From IMG/VR virus record IMGVR_UViG_3300030943_000099, positions 1 to 34,516 of that record: a stretch of 34,516 nucleotides of DNA; one strand, given 5' to 3'. The notes under the pieces are model-generated. The model was not told the DNA's origin. It saw only the letters and a program-made list of their open reading frames with translations, and ran no database searches. Positions 20,270 through 26,814 of the stretch are shown here, piece by piece (position 1 is the stretch's first letter; the number at the start of each line of letters is the position of its first letter). Origin of the DNA: a virus. A program made the position numbers and the translations under genes.

Positions 20270-21088
20270 ATGAAAGCATACAAGGTATTTAATTCAGATT
20301 GGACTTGCAGAGGGTTTCAGTACGAAGTAGGTAAAACCTATACTCATGAAGGAAAAGAGGAGTGTTGCTCGGCTGGGTTTCACGCTTGCAAGAAAGTAAG
20401 TGATTGCTTTTCTTATTATTCCTTTGATCCTGCAAACAAGGTTGCAGAGGTAGAGCTGTCTGGAGTAGTCTTGGGAGAAGACCAAGATAAACAATGTTCT
20501 TCAGTTATTACTATCATGCGTGAGGTTTCTTGGGAAGAGATGCTTACTCTTGCAAACACAGGAGTGGGGAACTCTGGTAACATGAACTCTGGTAACATGA
20601 ACTCTGGTGACAGAAACTCTGGTAACATGAACTCTGGTGACAGAAACTCTGGTAACTGGAACTCTGGTAACGGGAACTCTGGTAACGGGAACTCTGGTGA
20701 CAGAAACTCTGGTAACTGGAACTCTGGTAACATGAACTCTGGTAACATGAACTCTGGTAACGGGAACTCTGGTATGTTTAATACCACTGAGCCATTTATT
20801 CGGTTATTCAATAAAGACACCAGTCTTACTAGAGATCGTCTTAATGTTCCTAGCTTCCTATATTTTAATCTCACTCAGTGGGTGTCCCACGATACTGCTA
20901 CAGAAGAAGAAAAAGCAGAGCATAAACAGGATATTGAAGCTTGTGGAGGATTCTTGAAGACTTTTACATATAAAGATGCTTTCAAACGAGCTTGGGTCAA
21001 TGCAAGCAACGAAGAGCGTCAGCAGGTGCAGAATCTGCCTAATTTCGATGCAGACATCTTCTTTGAGATCAGTGGTATTAGAGTTTAA
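20270..21088 (+). CDS. DUF7666-like protein with 14 NSGxx pentapeptide repeats
   Basis: 272 aa from the ATG at 20270 (AAGGAGG 6 nt upstream); an in-frame extension upstream is not used. The N-terminal domain MKAYKVFNSDWTCRGFQYEV...CCSAGFHACKKVSDCFSYY is the conserved part of a family of phage proteins I recall as DUF7666. Residues about 101-170 are 14 consecutive N-S-G-[N/D]-[M/R/W/G] units, expected to form a right-handed beta-helix-like rod. The C terminus (MFNTTEPFIRLFNKDTSL...FFEISGIRV) closes it. Role unknown; pentapeptide-type helices often mimic DNA. Confidence 0.8.
   Translation: MKAYKVFNSDWTCRGFQYEVGKTYTHEGKEECCSAGFHACKKVSDCFSYYSFDPANKVAEVELSGVVLGEDQDKQCSSVITIMREVSWEEMLTLANTGVGNSGNMNSGNMNSGDRNSGNMNSGDRNSGNWNSGNGNSGNGNSGDRNSGNWNSGNMNSGNMNSGNGNSGMFNTTEPFIRLFNKDTSLTRDRLNVPSFLYFNLTQWVSHDTATEEEKAEHKQDIEACGGFLKTFTYKDAFKRAWVNASNEERQQVQNLPNFDADIFFEISGIRV
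20570..20779 (+). repeat. 14 tandem 15-bp units encoding NSGxx
   Basis: AACTCTGGT is invariant in every unit; only the last two codons vary (AACATG, GACAGA, AACTGG, AACGGG, and ATGTTT in the final unit). Near identity at DNA level points to ongoing unit gain, loss and shuffling. Confidence 0.92.
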
Positions 21089-21099
21089 GGAGGCTAGAC

Positions 21100-21249
21100 A
21101 TGAGAACTGTTATTTTGATTAGTGGTATTCTTATTGCAGAGGCTATTAACCCGATTCACATGCAGTCAACAGAAGTTATGGTATTTATAACTGTATTGGT
21201 GGGGATTTCTATGGTCATGGATATTGTGGACTTTTTTAGTAAAAAATGA
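21100..21249 (+). CDS. small membrane protein, 49 aa
   Basis: MRTVILISGILIAEAINPIH, then VMVFITVLVGISMVMDIVDFF: two short hydrophobic helices. AAGGAGG lies 6 nt before the ATG. It ends in ATGA overlap with the next gene. Confidence 0.72.
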   Translation: MRTVILISGILIAEAINPIHMQSTEVMVFITVLVGISMVMDIVDFFSKK

Positions 21250-21491
21250 GCCGATCCAGAAAGAAGTGTGGTGTAATCAAGGATAACGGCAGAAGCAAGA
21301 AGTACGACAAGAGACTTGCCAATAAAGCCGTTCGTCATGCTGACCTTGCTTCTGGTTGCTCGTACAAGAAAGTCTATAACCAGTATGACATTTGTGATTA
21401 TTGGTGTAGTGATTTTAGGGAGCCACGGATTAAGTGGTGGGATGACGAGGAAGAGTATCAAGCATACCTGAGGAGGTTGTACAACAAATGA
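21246..21491 (+). CDS. conserved small basic phage protein, 81 aa
   Basis: Begins MSRSRKKCGVIKDNGRSKKYDKRLANKAVR and later YKKVYNQYDICDY. The pattern SRSRKK...KKYDKRLANK.VR...YKK....YDI.DY recurs in many phages; function not known. Basic N-terminal half suggests nucleic-acid contact. Confidence 0.78.
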   Translation: MSRSRKKCGVIKDNGRSKKYDKRLANKAVRHADLASGCSYKKVYNQYDICDYWCSDFREPRIKWWDDEEEYQAYLRRLYNK

Positions 21492-21649
21492 AAAAGCAGA
21501 TTGATATATGGGAAGGTGAAGTTAGAGACGGATCATCGTTCATTTATAGTGGGATGGCTGTAGGTGAAGATACTATTGATGAAATTATGGATTCCATTGT
21601 TGCTCTTGAAGGTCATAGGGTTAAGATTACCGTGGAGGTAATTGAATGA
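21488..21649 (+). CDS. hypothetical protein, 53 aa
   Basis: MKKQIDIWEGEVRDGSSFIY, then SGMAVGEDTIDEIMDSIV and a strand RVKITVEVIE. It overlaps both neighbours by 4 bp (ATGA junctions). Small alpha/beta protein of unknown role. Confidence 0.68.
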   Translation: MKKQIDIWEGEVRDGSSFIYSGMAVGEDTIDEIMDSIVALEGHRVKITVEVIE

Positions 21650-22110
21650 GTAAAATTGTAGTTTGTGGCCTTGATGGGACTGTTTCCAAGGTAGGCGACA
21701 GGATTAAGTATCTTGGACAGTCTCCGAAGGACTGGGATGCTTTCTATGGTGCTTGCGGGGAAGATAAACCTGTTGATTCAATCATTAAGATTGTTGAGGA
21801 TCTTGTGTTTGGTTCTGGCTATGATATTGTGCTTTGCTCTGGTCGTAGAAAATCATGTGAAGAAGCTACACGACAATGGCTTCAGTACAACACTCATTGG
21901 TTTATGTATGCATACGATATTCTTCTTCGTAAAGACGGAGACTTCCGTTCGGATACCATCGTTAAGAAAGAGCTTCTTGACAACTACCTCTCCGAGAATG
22001 ATTACACTAAAGACGATGTGGCTTTTATCCTTGAGGATAGGTCTTCTGTGGTCAAGATGTGGCGTGATGCTGGTTATACTTGCCTTCAGGTGGCAGAAGG
22101 AGACTTTTGA
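21646..22110 (+). CDS. HAD-superfamily phosphatase-like protein lacking the nucleophile
   Basis: 154 aa resembling the 3'-phosphatase (HAD) domain of T4 polynucleotide kinase. Motif I, normally DxDGT, reads G8-L-D10-G-T: the nucleophile aspartate is glycine (codon GGC). Motif II is CSGR (64-67), motif III a lysine near 107-108 (VKKELL). Motif IV reads LED131R with E in place of the first D, followed by SSVVKMWRDAGYTCLQVAEGDF, which is very characteristic of the PNK-type family. Without the nucleophile it should not catalyse phosphoryl transfer by the normal route; a binding role or a pseudoenzyme is likely. Confidence 0.82.
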   Translation: MSKIVVCGLDGTVSKVGDRIKYLGQSPKDWDAFYGACGEDKPVDSIIKIVEDLVFGSGYDIVLCSGRRKSCEEATRQWLQYNTHWFMYAYDILLRKDGDFRSDTIVKKELLDNYLSENDYTKDDVAFILEDRSSVVKMWRDAGYTCLQVAEGDF

Positions 22111-22307
22111 TGAATATTGCTGAAGCCCTAGCTACTGATGTAAGTATACGTGTGTCTTGTGGATACCGGTGGCTTATACGAGATAGTATGGGATATTATC
22201 ATGTTCTTGAACGCAAATATCGAGCACACTTTACTACTGAGTGTGTCACTACTCGTTTTGAAGATGAAGCAGTCAGGGTACTGATGTTGGGAGAAACAAA
22301 TGACTAA
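22110..22307 (+). CDS. hypothetical protein, 65 aa
   Basis: The ATG shares a base with the previous stop (TGATG); AAGGAG lies 7 nt upstream. It reads MNIAEALATDVSIRVSCGYR, then WLIRDSMGYYHVLERKYR: a strand-rich small protein of the 'WLIRD..GYYHVLERK' kind. Function unknown. Confidence 0.72.
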   Translation: MNIAEALATDVSIRVSCGYRWLIRDSMGYYHVLERKYRAHFTTECVTTRFEDEAVRVLMLGETND

Positions 22308-22578
22308 CTGGTACAAATACAGAGACACAGGCTTCCTCTGGTGTGAGATCGACGAGGGCAAGAAGATGTGGAGGAGGGAGCTTGACACAGGTAAGTATTA
22401 TGCTGTACTGTATGAGAAGGCTGTTCGTCCTATCGTCAACGGCACCGGTATCAGGTATTGTGTAGCATATCACGGCGGTAGCGAGCACTATTGGGAGTTC
22501 ACCACGCATGAGGCAGCCATGAAGCGTATGAGGGAACTTGTATATGGCGTTGCTAGGAAGTTGGATGGTGTGAAATGA
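22300..22578 (+). CDS. hypothetical protein, 92 aa
   Basis: Overlaps the previous gene by 8 bp. Aromatic, strand-rich: WYKYRDTGFLWCEIDEGKKM, then AYHGGSEHYWEFTTHEAAMK and a C-terminal helix. No family recognised. Confidence 0.7.
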   Translation: MTNWYKYRDTGFLWCEIDEGKKMWRRELDTGKYYAVLYEKAVRPIVNGTGIRYCVAYHGGSEHYWEFTTHEAAMKRMRELVYGVARKLDGVK

Positions 22579-22760
22579 GATCATATAATGAGCAGATGTT
22601 TAAGGATGCTTTGTTTGACGAGTACTGTAAGCTTACGGATTTACTCAAGCAGAAGGAAATTCTGGATGCAAAGATTGAGAAGTCCAAGCACACTCTTGAG
22701 AACATAGCTGAGAACTGGAAACATATGGACGAGTGGAAGGCGGGAAAGGTTAATGCTTAA
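22575..22760 (+). CDS. hypothetical coiled-coil-like protein, 61 aa
   Basis: Helical throughout, with heptad-like KLTDLLKQKEILDAKIEKSK followed by LENIAENWKHMDEW. It starts at an ATGA overlap and ends 8 bp inside the GNAT-like gene. Confidence 0.7.
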   Translation: MRSYNEQMFKDALFDEYCKLTDLLKQKEILDAKIEKSKHTLENIAENWKHMDEWKAGKVNA

Positions 22761-23244
22761 ACCAGCAATACTCTACAAAGAGGCTCTAGCAGAAAAGGCT
22801 AAGGTGGTTATTGATAAGCCAGAGAAATATCAGTTCATAGATTTATGTAACTATCTTTGTTATAATACGTTTGATGTTGACGAAGTGGACGAGTATGTTA
22901 GAGTAAAACGTGTATCCATAAATGCTAATGGAGATGTGTTAGGGTTTATGAAAGCTACTATATGTAGACAGGATAATTCTGTCTGCGAATTATTATTTGT
23001 TAATTTTGATTTAACCAAGCTCTCTATTACTTTTGTACGAGATATGGAAGCATTCTTGCAGTATCTATTGAAGAACTTCAGGAAGGTTTCTTTTCAGTGT
23101 GTGGTAGGGAATCCTGCAGAACGACTCTACGACAAGGTAATTGAGAAGTATCACGGTAGGGTTGTTGGTGTGAAGAAGCAGGAAGCGTTGTTACAAGATG
23201 GTCAGTTTTATGACCTGAAATTATATGAGATAGTAAAGGAGTAA
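22753..23244 (+). CDS. GNAT-like acetyltransferase fold protein, 163 aa
   Basis: A central strand pair NANGDVLGFMKATICRQDN, then a helix (MEAFLQYLLKNF), FQCVVGNPAERLYDKVIEKYHGRVVGVKKQ and DGQFYDLKLYEIV. The order (internal strand, helix, V.GN.A.RLYDK....G..VG, final strand ending YEI) matches phage GNAT-like proteins. The acetyl-CoA loop (Q/RxxGxG/A) is not evident, so the activity is uncertain. Confidence 0.62.
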   Translation: MLKPAILYKEALAEKAKVVIDKPEKYQFIDLCNYLCYNTFDVDEVDEYVRVKRVSINANGDVLGFMKATICRQDNSVCELLFVNFDLTKLSITFVRDMEAFLQYLLKNFRKVSFQCVVGNPAERLYDKVIEKYHGRVVGVKKQEALLQDGQFYDLKLYEIVKE

Positions 23245-23247
23245 AGC

Positions 23248-23388
23248 ATGGGATCCAAAGATAATCTGAGTTCTGCTGGTGCTGTATTAGGCAAAGCTGG
23301 CGGGGAAAAAAAGACGGCAAAACAGGCTAAGGCCCGTAGAGAGAATGGCAAGAAGGGTGGACGGCCTAAAGGTAATAGTAACCAATAG
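23248..23388 (+). CDS. small basic protein with AT-hook-like C terminus, 46 aa
   Basis: MGSKDNLSSAGAVLGKAGGE, then KARRENGKKGGRPKGNSNQ. ARRENGKKGGRP is a frequent small-protein motif in bacteria and phages; GRPK can contact the AT-rich minor groove. AAAGGAG precedes the ATG. Last gene of the overlapping run. Confidence 0.75.
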   Translation: MGSKDNLSSAGAVLGKAGGEKKTAKQAKARRENGKKGGRPKGNSNQ

Positions 23389-23518
23389 GAACCTAGGCGG
23401 TCAAGTATCCATATAGGATAACCAGAGCGCTCTGCTTTGCATATGCTACCTAAGAGAACCAGAGCGGCTTGCCTATTACTACCATTCCAGCGCAGCAGAC
23501 ATATAAGGAGGATCTATT
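23389..23518 (+). other. intergenic region with repeats and hairpins
   Basis: Contains AACCAGAGCG twice (about 23419 and 23457), TATCC-atata-GGATA, a self-complementary AGAGCGCTCT, and AATAGG/CCTATT at its two ends, so it can fold as one RNA. No T run for termination. Ends in AAGGAGG of the next gene. Confidence 0.45.
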
Positions 23519-23755
23519 ATGAAAGTTTATGTTGTACTAATGAGACGTTGGGGTGATACAGAAACTCACTCCTATATTCATGATGTCTATAGTACACTCG
23601 AAACTGCAATATGTGCAGCTAGAGCTGAAGAGGATGATCGTGGCGGTAAGTATATTGCATATATTGAGGAACGTGATGTGGATCCCCCACAGATGAAGAT
23701 AGGCCAAGATTATTTCATACAGGGAACTTTAAGGATTTCCCTAGAGAAGCTCTAG
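23519..23755 (+). CDS. hypothetical protein, 78 aa
   Basis: MKVYVVLMRRWGDTETHSYI, then HDVYSTLETAICAARAEEDDRGG and strands to the end. The pattern 'VYVV..RRWGD...H.Y.VG/VYST.E.A...A..E...RGGKY' resembles small phage proteins of unknown role. AAGGAGG precedes the ATG. Confidence 0.75.
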   Translation: MKVYVVLMRRWGDTETHSYIHDVYSTLETAICAARAEEDDRGGKYIAYIEERDVDPPQMKIGQDYFIQGTLRISLEKL

Positions 23756-23839
23756 TTTGGCAGCACGCTGATTTGCTTCGTCGGATGAATGGTGAAATAA
23801 ATACCAAATAATTCATTTAATTCCTGATTTATCGAAATT

Positions 23840-23890
23840 GCCCTCAGCCCTTTTCCAGCATAGCTTTGCTCGATGAGGGCTTTTATTTAT
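23840..23890 (+). terminator. rho-independent terminator
   Basis: GCCCTCA (23840-23846) pairs with TGAGGGC (23874-23880), with an inner AGCA/TGCT helix, followed by TTTTATTTATT. Ends the first rightward gene run. Confidence 0.85.
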
Positions 23891-24052
23891 TCTGAATAAT
23901 TCAAATTAAATAGGGGGTTCTGAGGGAGAATGCAGCGTGGTTTTGTCAGGAAAGGTGATAATTTTGCTGACATCCGCAATATGGTTGGCTCCAGTTGTAG
24001 TAAGGGTTTGTGGTTATTTTTGAATTAGTGGGTGTGTCTGGGTGCAGAAGTG

Positions 24053-24152
24053 CCAGTTGTACTGGTGACTCAACCCTGTAGTTGTACGGGAAAGCCAACC
24101 CTGCTAGTTGTACCGGCGTCCCGACCCTGTTGTTGTGCGGGTGCTTTGACCC
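24053..24152. repeat. iteron-like array of small hairpins, 25-26 bp period
   Basis: Units begin at 24074, 24099, 24125 and 24150 (truncated), each CCCTG(T/C)(T)AGTTGTACGGG-like and preceded by (A/G)A; an earlier variant CCAG-TTGTA-CTGG is at 24053. Each unit can form a short hairpin with loop GTTG or TTGTA, and stem bases change in pairs (CCAG/CTGG versus CCC.GTA/TAC.GGG). Confidence 0.7.
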
Positions 24153-24177
24153 TGTTCCCTGTAGTCTGAATAGATGG

Positions 24178-24195
24178 GTGTATCCTTTTGTATAC
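24178..24195 (+). repeat. 18-bp motif, exact copy at 33544-33561
   Basis: GTGTATCCTTTTGTATAC is identical to bases 33544-33561 directly before the portal gene. Its last 12 bases also form the 5' arm of hairpin 3 in the leader at 18152-18163. Probably a regulatory or recombination site. Confidence 0.75.
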
Positions 24196-24374
24196 GGTTG
24201 GTGTGTCAAAATGACTCAATTTGCTATTTTGTGAAGTTAAACTGTAGTAATTTAAGCTATTGTATAATTTCGTGTTGACCTCCTTTTAATTCATCCACAA
24301 GTAAACTGGATTATATCAGAAAATAGGCTAAAAGTCAAGGCGCCTGTGTATAACTTTCTTGATAAGTGGGTTTT

Positions 24375-24393
24375 GTCTATATACTATATAGAC
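24375..24393. promoter_or_regulatory. 19-nt perfect palindrome before an HNH gene
   Basis: GTCTATATA-C-TATATAGAC, 71 bp upstream of the HNH/AP2 start. TTGATA lies about 15-17 bp ahead of TATACT/TACTAT inside it, so it may be an operator on a weak promoter. Confidence 0.5.
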
Positions 24394-24463
24394 TTATGCC
24401 TGTGTGAAACTTGGGTATAATGAGGGGTATTTACAAAAATATTCTATAGTGTATGGTGTTATT

Positions 24464-25153
24464 ATGAAACAAACTAATATAACTATTGTCCAGAATTGTG
24501 GCACTTATTCCGAGATAGACATATCCGGGATAAGCGGTATCTATGTAGATAATGATGATATTGAAAGGATCATGAAATATCGGTGGTATCTTGATGCTAA
24601 AAAGGCTAAAGTAGATGGGTTATATTATTTTAAGGCTAATTTTGAAATAATATCTAAAAAGCCTTATAGATATAAAATGTTATCATTGCATCGTCTTATA
24701 ATGAATCAAATAGAATTTGATGGTGTTCATGTTGTGGATCATATAGACCAAAATTCTAAAAATAATCGTAAAGAAAATTTGCGTATATGTACTGCTAGTG
24801 AAAATCTACATAATTGCAGGAAGGATATAGACCGCCCTAAATTTCTACCTTATGATGTAACTGAGGAGTATTTTAATTCAAGGTTATATATTGCTAGTTC
24901 TGCATTCATAGGAAATTTACTTGTCACTAAACTAACGCATAACGATTGTACTTATATTATACAATCAGTAAAGTTTAAGGGAATGTCTACTAGGAATAAG
25001 CTAGGGTATCCCGGAATCGGATACAATGCAGAACGTAATAAATTTGAGGTATTTCATAAAGGTGTGAGGTGTGGTCTATATAATTCTATAGAAGATGCTT
25101 TACTTAAGGCATATAGTAAACATAAAATACCCTATGAAATATATAAATTATGA
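24464..25153 (+). CDS. HNH/AP2 homing endonuclease, 229 aa
   Basis: HNH_3 core intact: SLHR at about 74-77 and VVDHIDQNSKNNRKENLR (90-107). The N-terminal module ISGIYVDNDDIERIMKYRWY is shared with the other HNH genes. A variable middle follows, then an AP2-like domain at about 180-220 (GYPGIGYNAERNKFEVFHKG...GLYNSIEDA). I use the ATG at 24464; a GTG at 24404 would extend it by 20 residues, and neither start has a clear ribosome site. The gene is much more AT-rich than its neighbours and sits alone in non-coding DNA, consistent with mobility. Confidence 0.85.
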   Translation: MKQTNITIVQNCGTYSEIDISGISGIYVDNDDIERIMKYRWYLDAKKAKVDGLYYFKANFEIISKKPYRYKMLSLHRLIMNQIEFDGVHVVDHIDQNSKNNRKENLRICTASENLHNCRKDIDRPKFLPYDVTEEYFNSRLYIASSAFIGNLLVTKLTHNDCTYIIQSVKFKGMSTRNKLGYPGIGYNAERNKFEVFHKGVRCGLYNSIEDALLKAYSKHKIPYEIYKL

Positions 25154-25173
25154 CAATTTTTGTATTTTACCTA

Positions 25174-25203
25174 TTGCATATTTTTATAAGGGTATGATAC
25201 TAT
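25174..25203 (+). promoter_or_regulatory. candidate promoter for the interrupted 60-codon gene
   Basis: TTGCAT, 18-bp spacer, TACTAT. The leader that follows has CGGC-aagaaaa-GCCG just before AAAGGGG, like the leader at 25460-25500. Confidence 0.5.
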
Positions 25204-25242
25204 AAGGTAACACGGCAAGAAAAGCCGAAAGGGGAATTGACT

Positions 25243-25425
25243 ATGAGTATTGTAATGATTCTGAATGAATTACATGATACGGAATAGGTATCACTAACAA
25301 AAGAAAACAGTTGGTATATTGTAGCTCATTATGTTGGTAATGAATTAAAACGAAAATGCCGATACGATGATTTTTTTGAAGCTGTGGAGTGTCTGAAGGA
25401 ATGGCAATCATATTTTGAGGCTTGA
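25243..25425 (+). pseudogene. small gene interrupted by in-frame amber (TAG) at codon 15
   Basis: An ATG with AAAGGGG upstream opens MSIVMILNELHDTE, then TAG (25285-25287). The frame is then open for 45 more codons (VSLTKENSWYIVAHYVGNEL...EWQSYFEA) to TGA. Codon structure and protein-like sequence continue unchanged across the stop. It is either a recent nonsense mutation, with the 14-codon peptide left over, or suppression of amber. The TGA is embedded in the next promoter. Unknown family. Confidence 0.6.
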
Positions 25426-25451
25426 CAATTTTTCTTAAGATAGTTTATAAT
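25422..25451 (+). promoter_or_regulatory. promoter of the accessory cassette
   Basis: TTGACA, 18-bp spacer, TATAAT. The leader holds GCCGG/CCGGC right before AAGGGGTGAATT and the ATG at 25502. Confidence 0.8.
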
Positions 25452-25501
25452 TAGGTTATCAAGGCAAGCCGGACGCCTATAAAACCGGCAAGGGGTGAAT
25501 T

Positions 25502-25777
25502 ATGGCAGTAGAATTTAATGCAGAATTTGGAATGGCATCAATCGTGGTAAAGTTTATGGGGCCAACTAATTCAAGAGGCTTACGTTATAAAGCAATATGT
25601 CAAGCTGGATCAATTACCGTGAGCGCGGACTATAGCAAAAATCCTACCGAAAATGCTATTACAGTAGCAAAAATGCTCGCCGAAAAGCTTGATTGGCAGG
25701 GAAAATACCATCTCGGGTATCTCCCTAAGTCTGAAAAAAGTTATTGGGTATTTGTCCTTGAGGTGCAAGCAAAATGA
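25502..25777 (+). CDS. hypothetical protein, 91 aa
   Basis: Strand-rich N-terminal part (EFGMASIVVKFMGPTNSRG, YKAICQAGSITVSADYSK), then a helix ENAITVAKMLAEKLDW and YHLGYLPKSEKSYWVFVLEV. This size and pattern recalls small accessory phage proteins with no assigned function. Good AAGGGG site. First gene of a four-gene unit ending at the terminator 26324-26359. Confidence 0.75.
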   Translation: MAVEFNAEFGMASIVVKFMGPTNSRGLRYKAICQAGSITVSADYSKNPTENAITVAKMLAEKLDWQGKYHLGYLPKSEKSYWVFVLEVQAK

Positions 25778-25965
25778 AGTACACTTATAAAAAGGTATTA
25801 CAAGGTAATTATGGATATGGTTGGGATGATCTTTGTACATATGAAGCAAAAAGCAATGGCCTTGCAATAAGCCTGAAAGAAATAAAGGACGATTATAAAT
25901 CCTATCGGGAGAATGAAAAACAGTATTCACATAGGGTAATTTTCAGGAGGGCAAAAAATGCTTAA
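25774..25965 (+). CDS. small conserved phage-type protein, 63 aa
   Basis: MKYTYKKVLQGNYGYGWDDL, then DDYKSYRENEKQYSHRVIFRR. The pattern 'VLQGNYGYGWDD......YRENE..Y.HR.I.RR' is familiar from Gram-positive phages, where it is unassigned. ATGA overlap with the previous gene. Confidence 0.75.
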   Translation: MKYTYKKVLQGNYGYGWDDLCTYEAKSNGLAISLKEIKDDYKSYRENEKQYSHRVIFRRAKNA

Positions 25966-26215
25966 TACAAGAGGATTCACCGTCAACGGAAAAAAAATCA
26001 TTGTCGGGCATGATAGGGAAACCGGAAGACGATACTATATAAAAGAAAATCAACCTTACATAGAAGTGAAAAGCATTGAAATACATCTTTTCACTTCAGA
26101 AGAAAATTACATTTTTATAGTTGATTATTTTGGTAATGAGCATACTATTTTTTATGACGTCGAAAACCCTGAAAAAATAGTAGCAGAATTGAAAGCGATT
26201 TTTTGGATTGAATAG
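25958..26215 (+). CDS. hypothetical protein, 85 aa
   Basis: Strand-rich: MLNTRGFTVNGKKIIVGHDR, ETGRRYYIKENQPYIEVKSI, IHLFTSEENYIFIVDYFG, with a final helix KIVAELKAIFWIE. It overlaps the previous gene by 8 bp, with AGGAGG upstream. No family recognised. Confidence 0.72.
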   Translation: MLNTRGFTVNGKKIIVGHDRETGRRYYIKENQPYIEVKSIEIHLFTSEENYIFIVDYFGNEHTIFYDVENPEKIVAELKAIFWIE

Positions 26216-26226
26216 GAGGAATTTTT

Positions 26227-26316
26227 ATGAGTAATTTCGAGAAAATGCCAAAAAAGTCGGGTAAACCGTATGAGCTAAAAAGAGTTGACCCGAAACGGTC
26301 AAAACAAAGAAAATGA
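26227..26316 (+). CDS. very small basic protein, 29 aa
   Basis: MSNFEKMPKKSGKPYELKRV, then DPKRSKQRK: ten basic residues, disordered. Strong AGGAGG at good spacing and position just before the terminator support it. Confidence 0.62.
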   Translation: MSNFEKMPKKSGKPYELKRVDPKRSKQRK

Positions 26317-26323
26317 AGCCGTG

Positions 26324-26359
26324 AACCGCATGAAGTAAAAATCGTGCGGTTTTTTATTT
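26324..26359 (+). terminator. rho-independent terminator
   Basis: AACCGCA (26324-26330) pairs with TGCGGTT (26345-26351), followed by TTTTATTTATTTTT. Confidence 0.88.
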
Positions 26360-26375
26360 ATTTTTACTTTTTCTG

Positions 26376-26404
26376 TTGACAAGATTATTAGCATGGTCTA
26401 TAGT
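26376..26404 (+). promoter_or_regulatory. promoter, accessory unit 2
   Basis: TTGACA, 17-bp spacer, TATAGT, 24 nt before the ATG at 26428, directly after the terminator. Confidence 0.85.
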
Positions 26405-26427
26405 ATATATAGATAGGAGATACAAAT

Positions 26428-26616
26428 ATGACAGTAAACCAGATACAAGAAGCAACAGATAAGGCAAGATTGATAAATGCCTGCAATAATTTTGCACGTG
26501 CCATGAAAGCTAAAGAAGTGGAATATGTTGACCCTATCCTTGAACATAAAGGGAAAACCCTTTATCATATCAATAGAGAACATGCTAAAACTGTTAAAAT
26601 GACTGTAAACTACTAG
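26428..26616 (+). CDS. hypothetical protein, 62 aa
   Basis: Helical N-terminal half (MTVNQIQEATDKARLINACNNFARAMKAKE), then YVDPILEHKGKTLYHINR. AGGAG is close to the start. Immediately after the stop lies CTAGGC-TTTTTT-GCCTAG, a compact hairpin. Unknown role; a stand-alone gene with its own promoter. Confidence 0.72.
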   Translation: MTVNQIQEATDKARLINACNNFARAMKAKEVEYVDPILEHKGKTLYHINREHAKTVKMTVNY

Positions 26617-26655
26617 GCTTTTTTGCCTAGCATAGATATTTGAGAGGAGAATTTT

Positions 26656-26814
26656 ATGAAGAACATTATCAAGGGTATTTTGATTGGCATGGTGTGTTTT
26701 GTGATCGGTTTTGTGGTATGTTATCAGGTTATTGTACTTACTACAGAATTCACTGTTCATCCAGATAACACAATAACTCTGAATATTTTGGGTCAGGATA
26801 ACGATTATGAGTAA
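26656..26814 (+). CDS. single-pass membrane protein, 52 aa (paralogue of 27670-27822)
   Basis: MKNIIKGILIGMVCFVIGFV, then VCYQVIVLTTEFTVHPDNTI and LNILGQDNDYE. One N-terminal membrane helix, then an extracytoplasmic or cytoplasmic strand region. It shares the YQVIV-T-E...D..I.ILG....Y frame with the 50-aa gene at 27670. GAGAGGAG lies before the ATG. Confidence 0.75.
   Translation: MKNIIKGILIGMVCFVIGFVVCYQVIVLTTEFTVHPDNTITLNILGQDNDYE

Larger units (their letters stand above)
23891..24403. other. 500-bp non-coding block
   Basis: No convincing gene on either strand. An 87-codon minus-strand frame (23946-24209) merely reads through the repeats. It holds the iteron-like hairpin array, an 18-bp motif repeated at 33544, TCAAAATGA-type words and a 19-nt palindrome, all listed separately. 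Confidence 0.7.

Noticed and set aside
20416-20874. 152-codon minus-strand frame rich in LPEF repeats
   Set aside because: Pure shadow of the NSGxx repeat gene on the other strand.
24053-24152. Possible CRISPR array
   Set aside because: Units are only 25-26 bp in total with no constant-repeat/unique-spacer division, and no cas genes are near.
23946-24209. 87-codon minus-strand frame
   Set aside because: It is the antisense reading of the hairpin repeats, giving a repetitive low-quality peptide with no ribosome site.
25243-25425. Genome-wide amber reassignment to explain the in-frame TAG
   Set aside because: Several well-supported genes here end in TAG (4262-4435, 17606-17725, 19885-19986), and no suppressor tRNA anticodon (CTA) was found.
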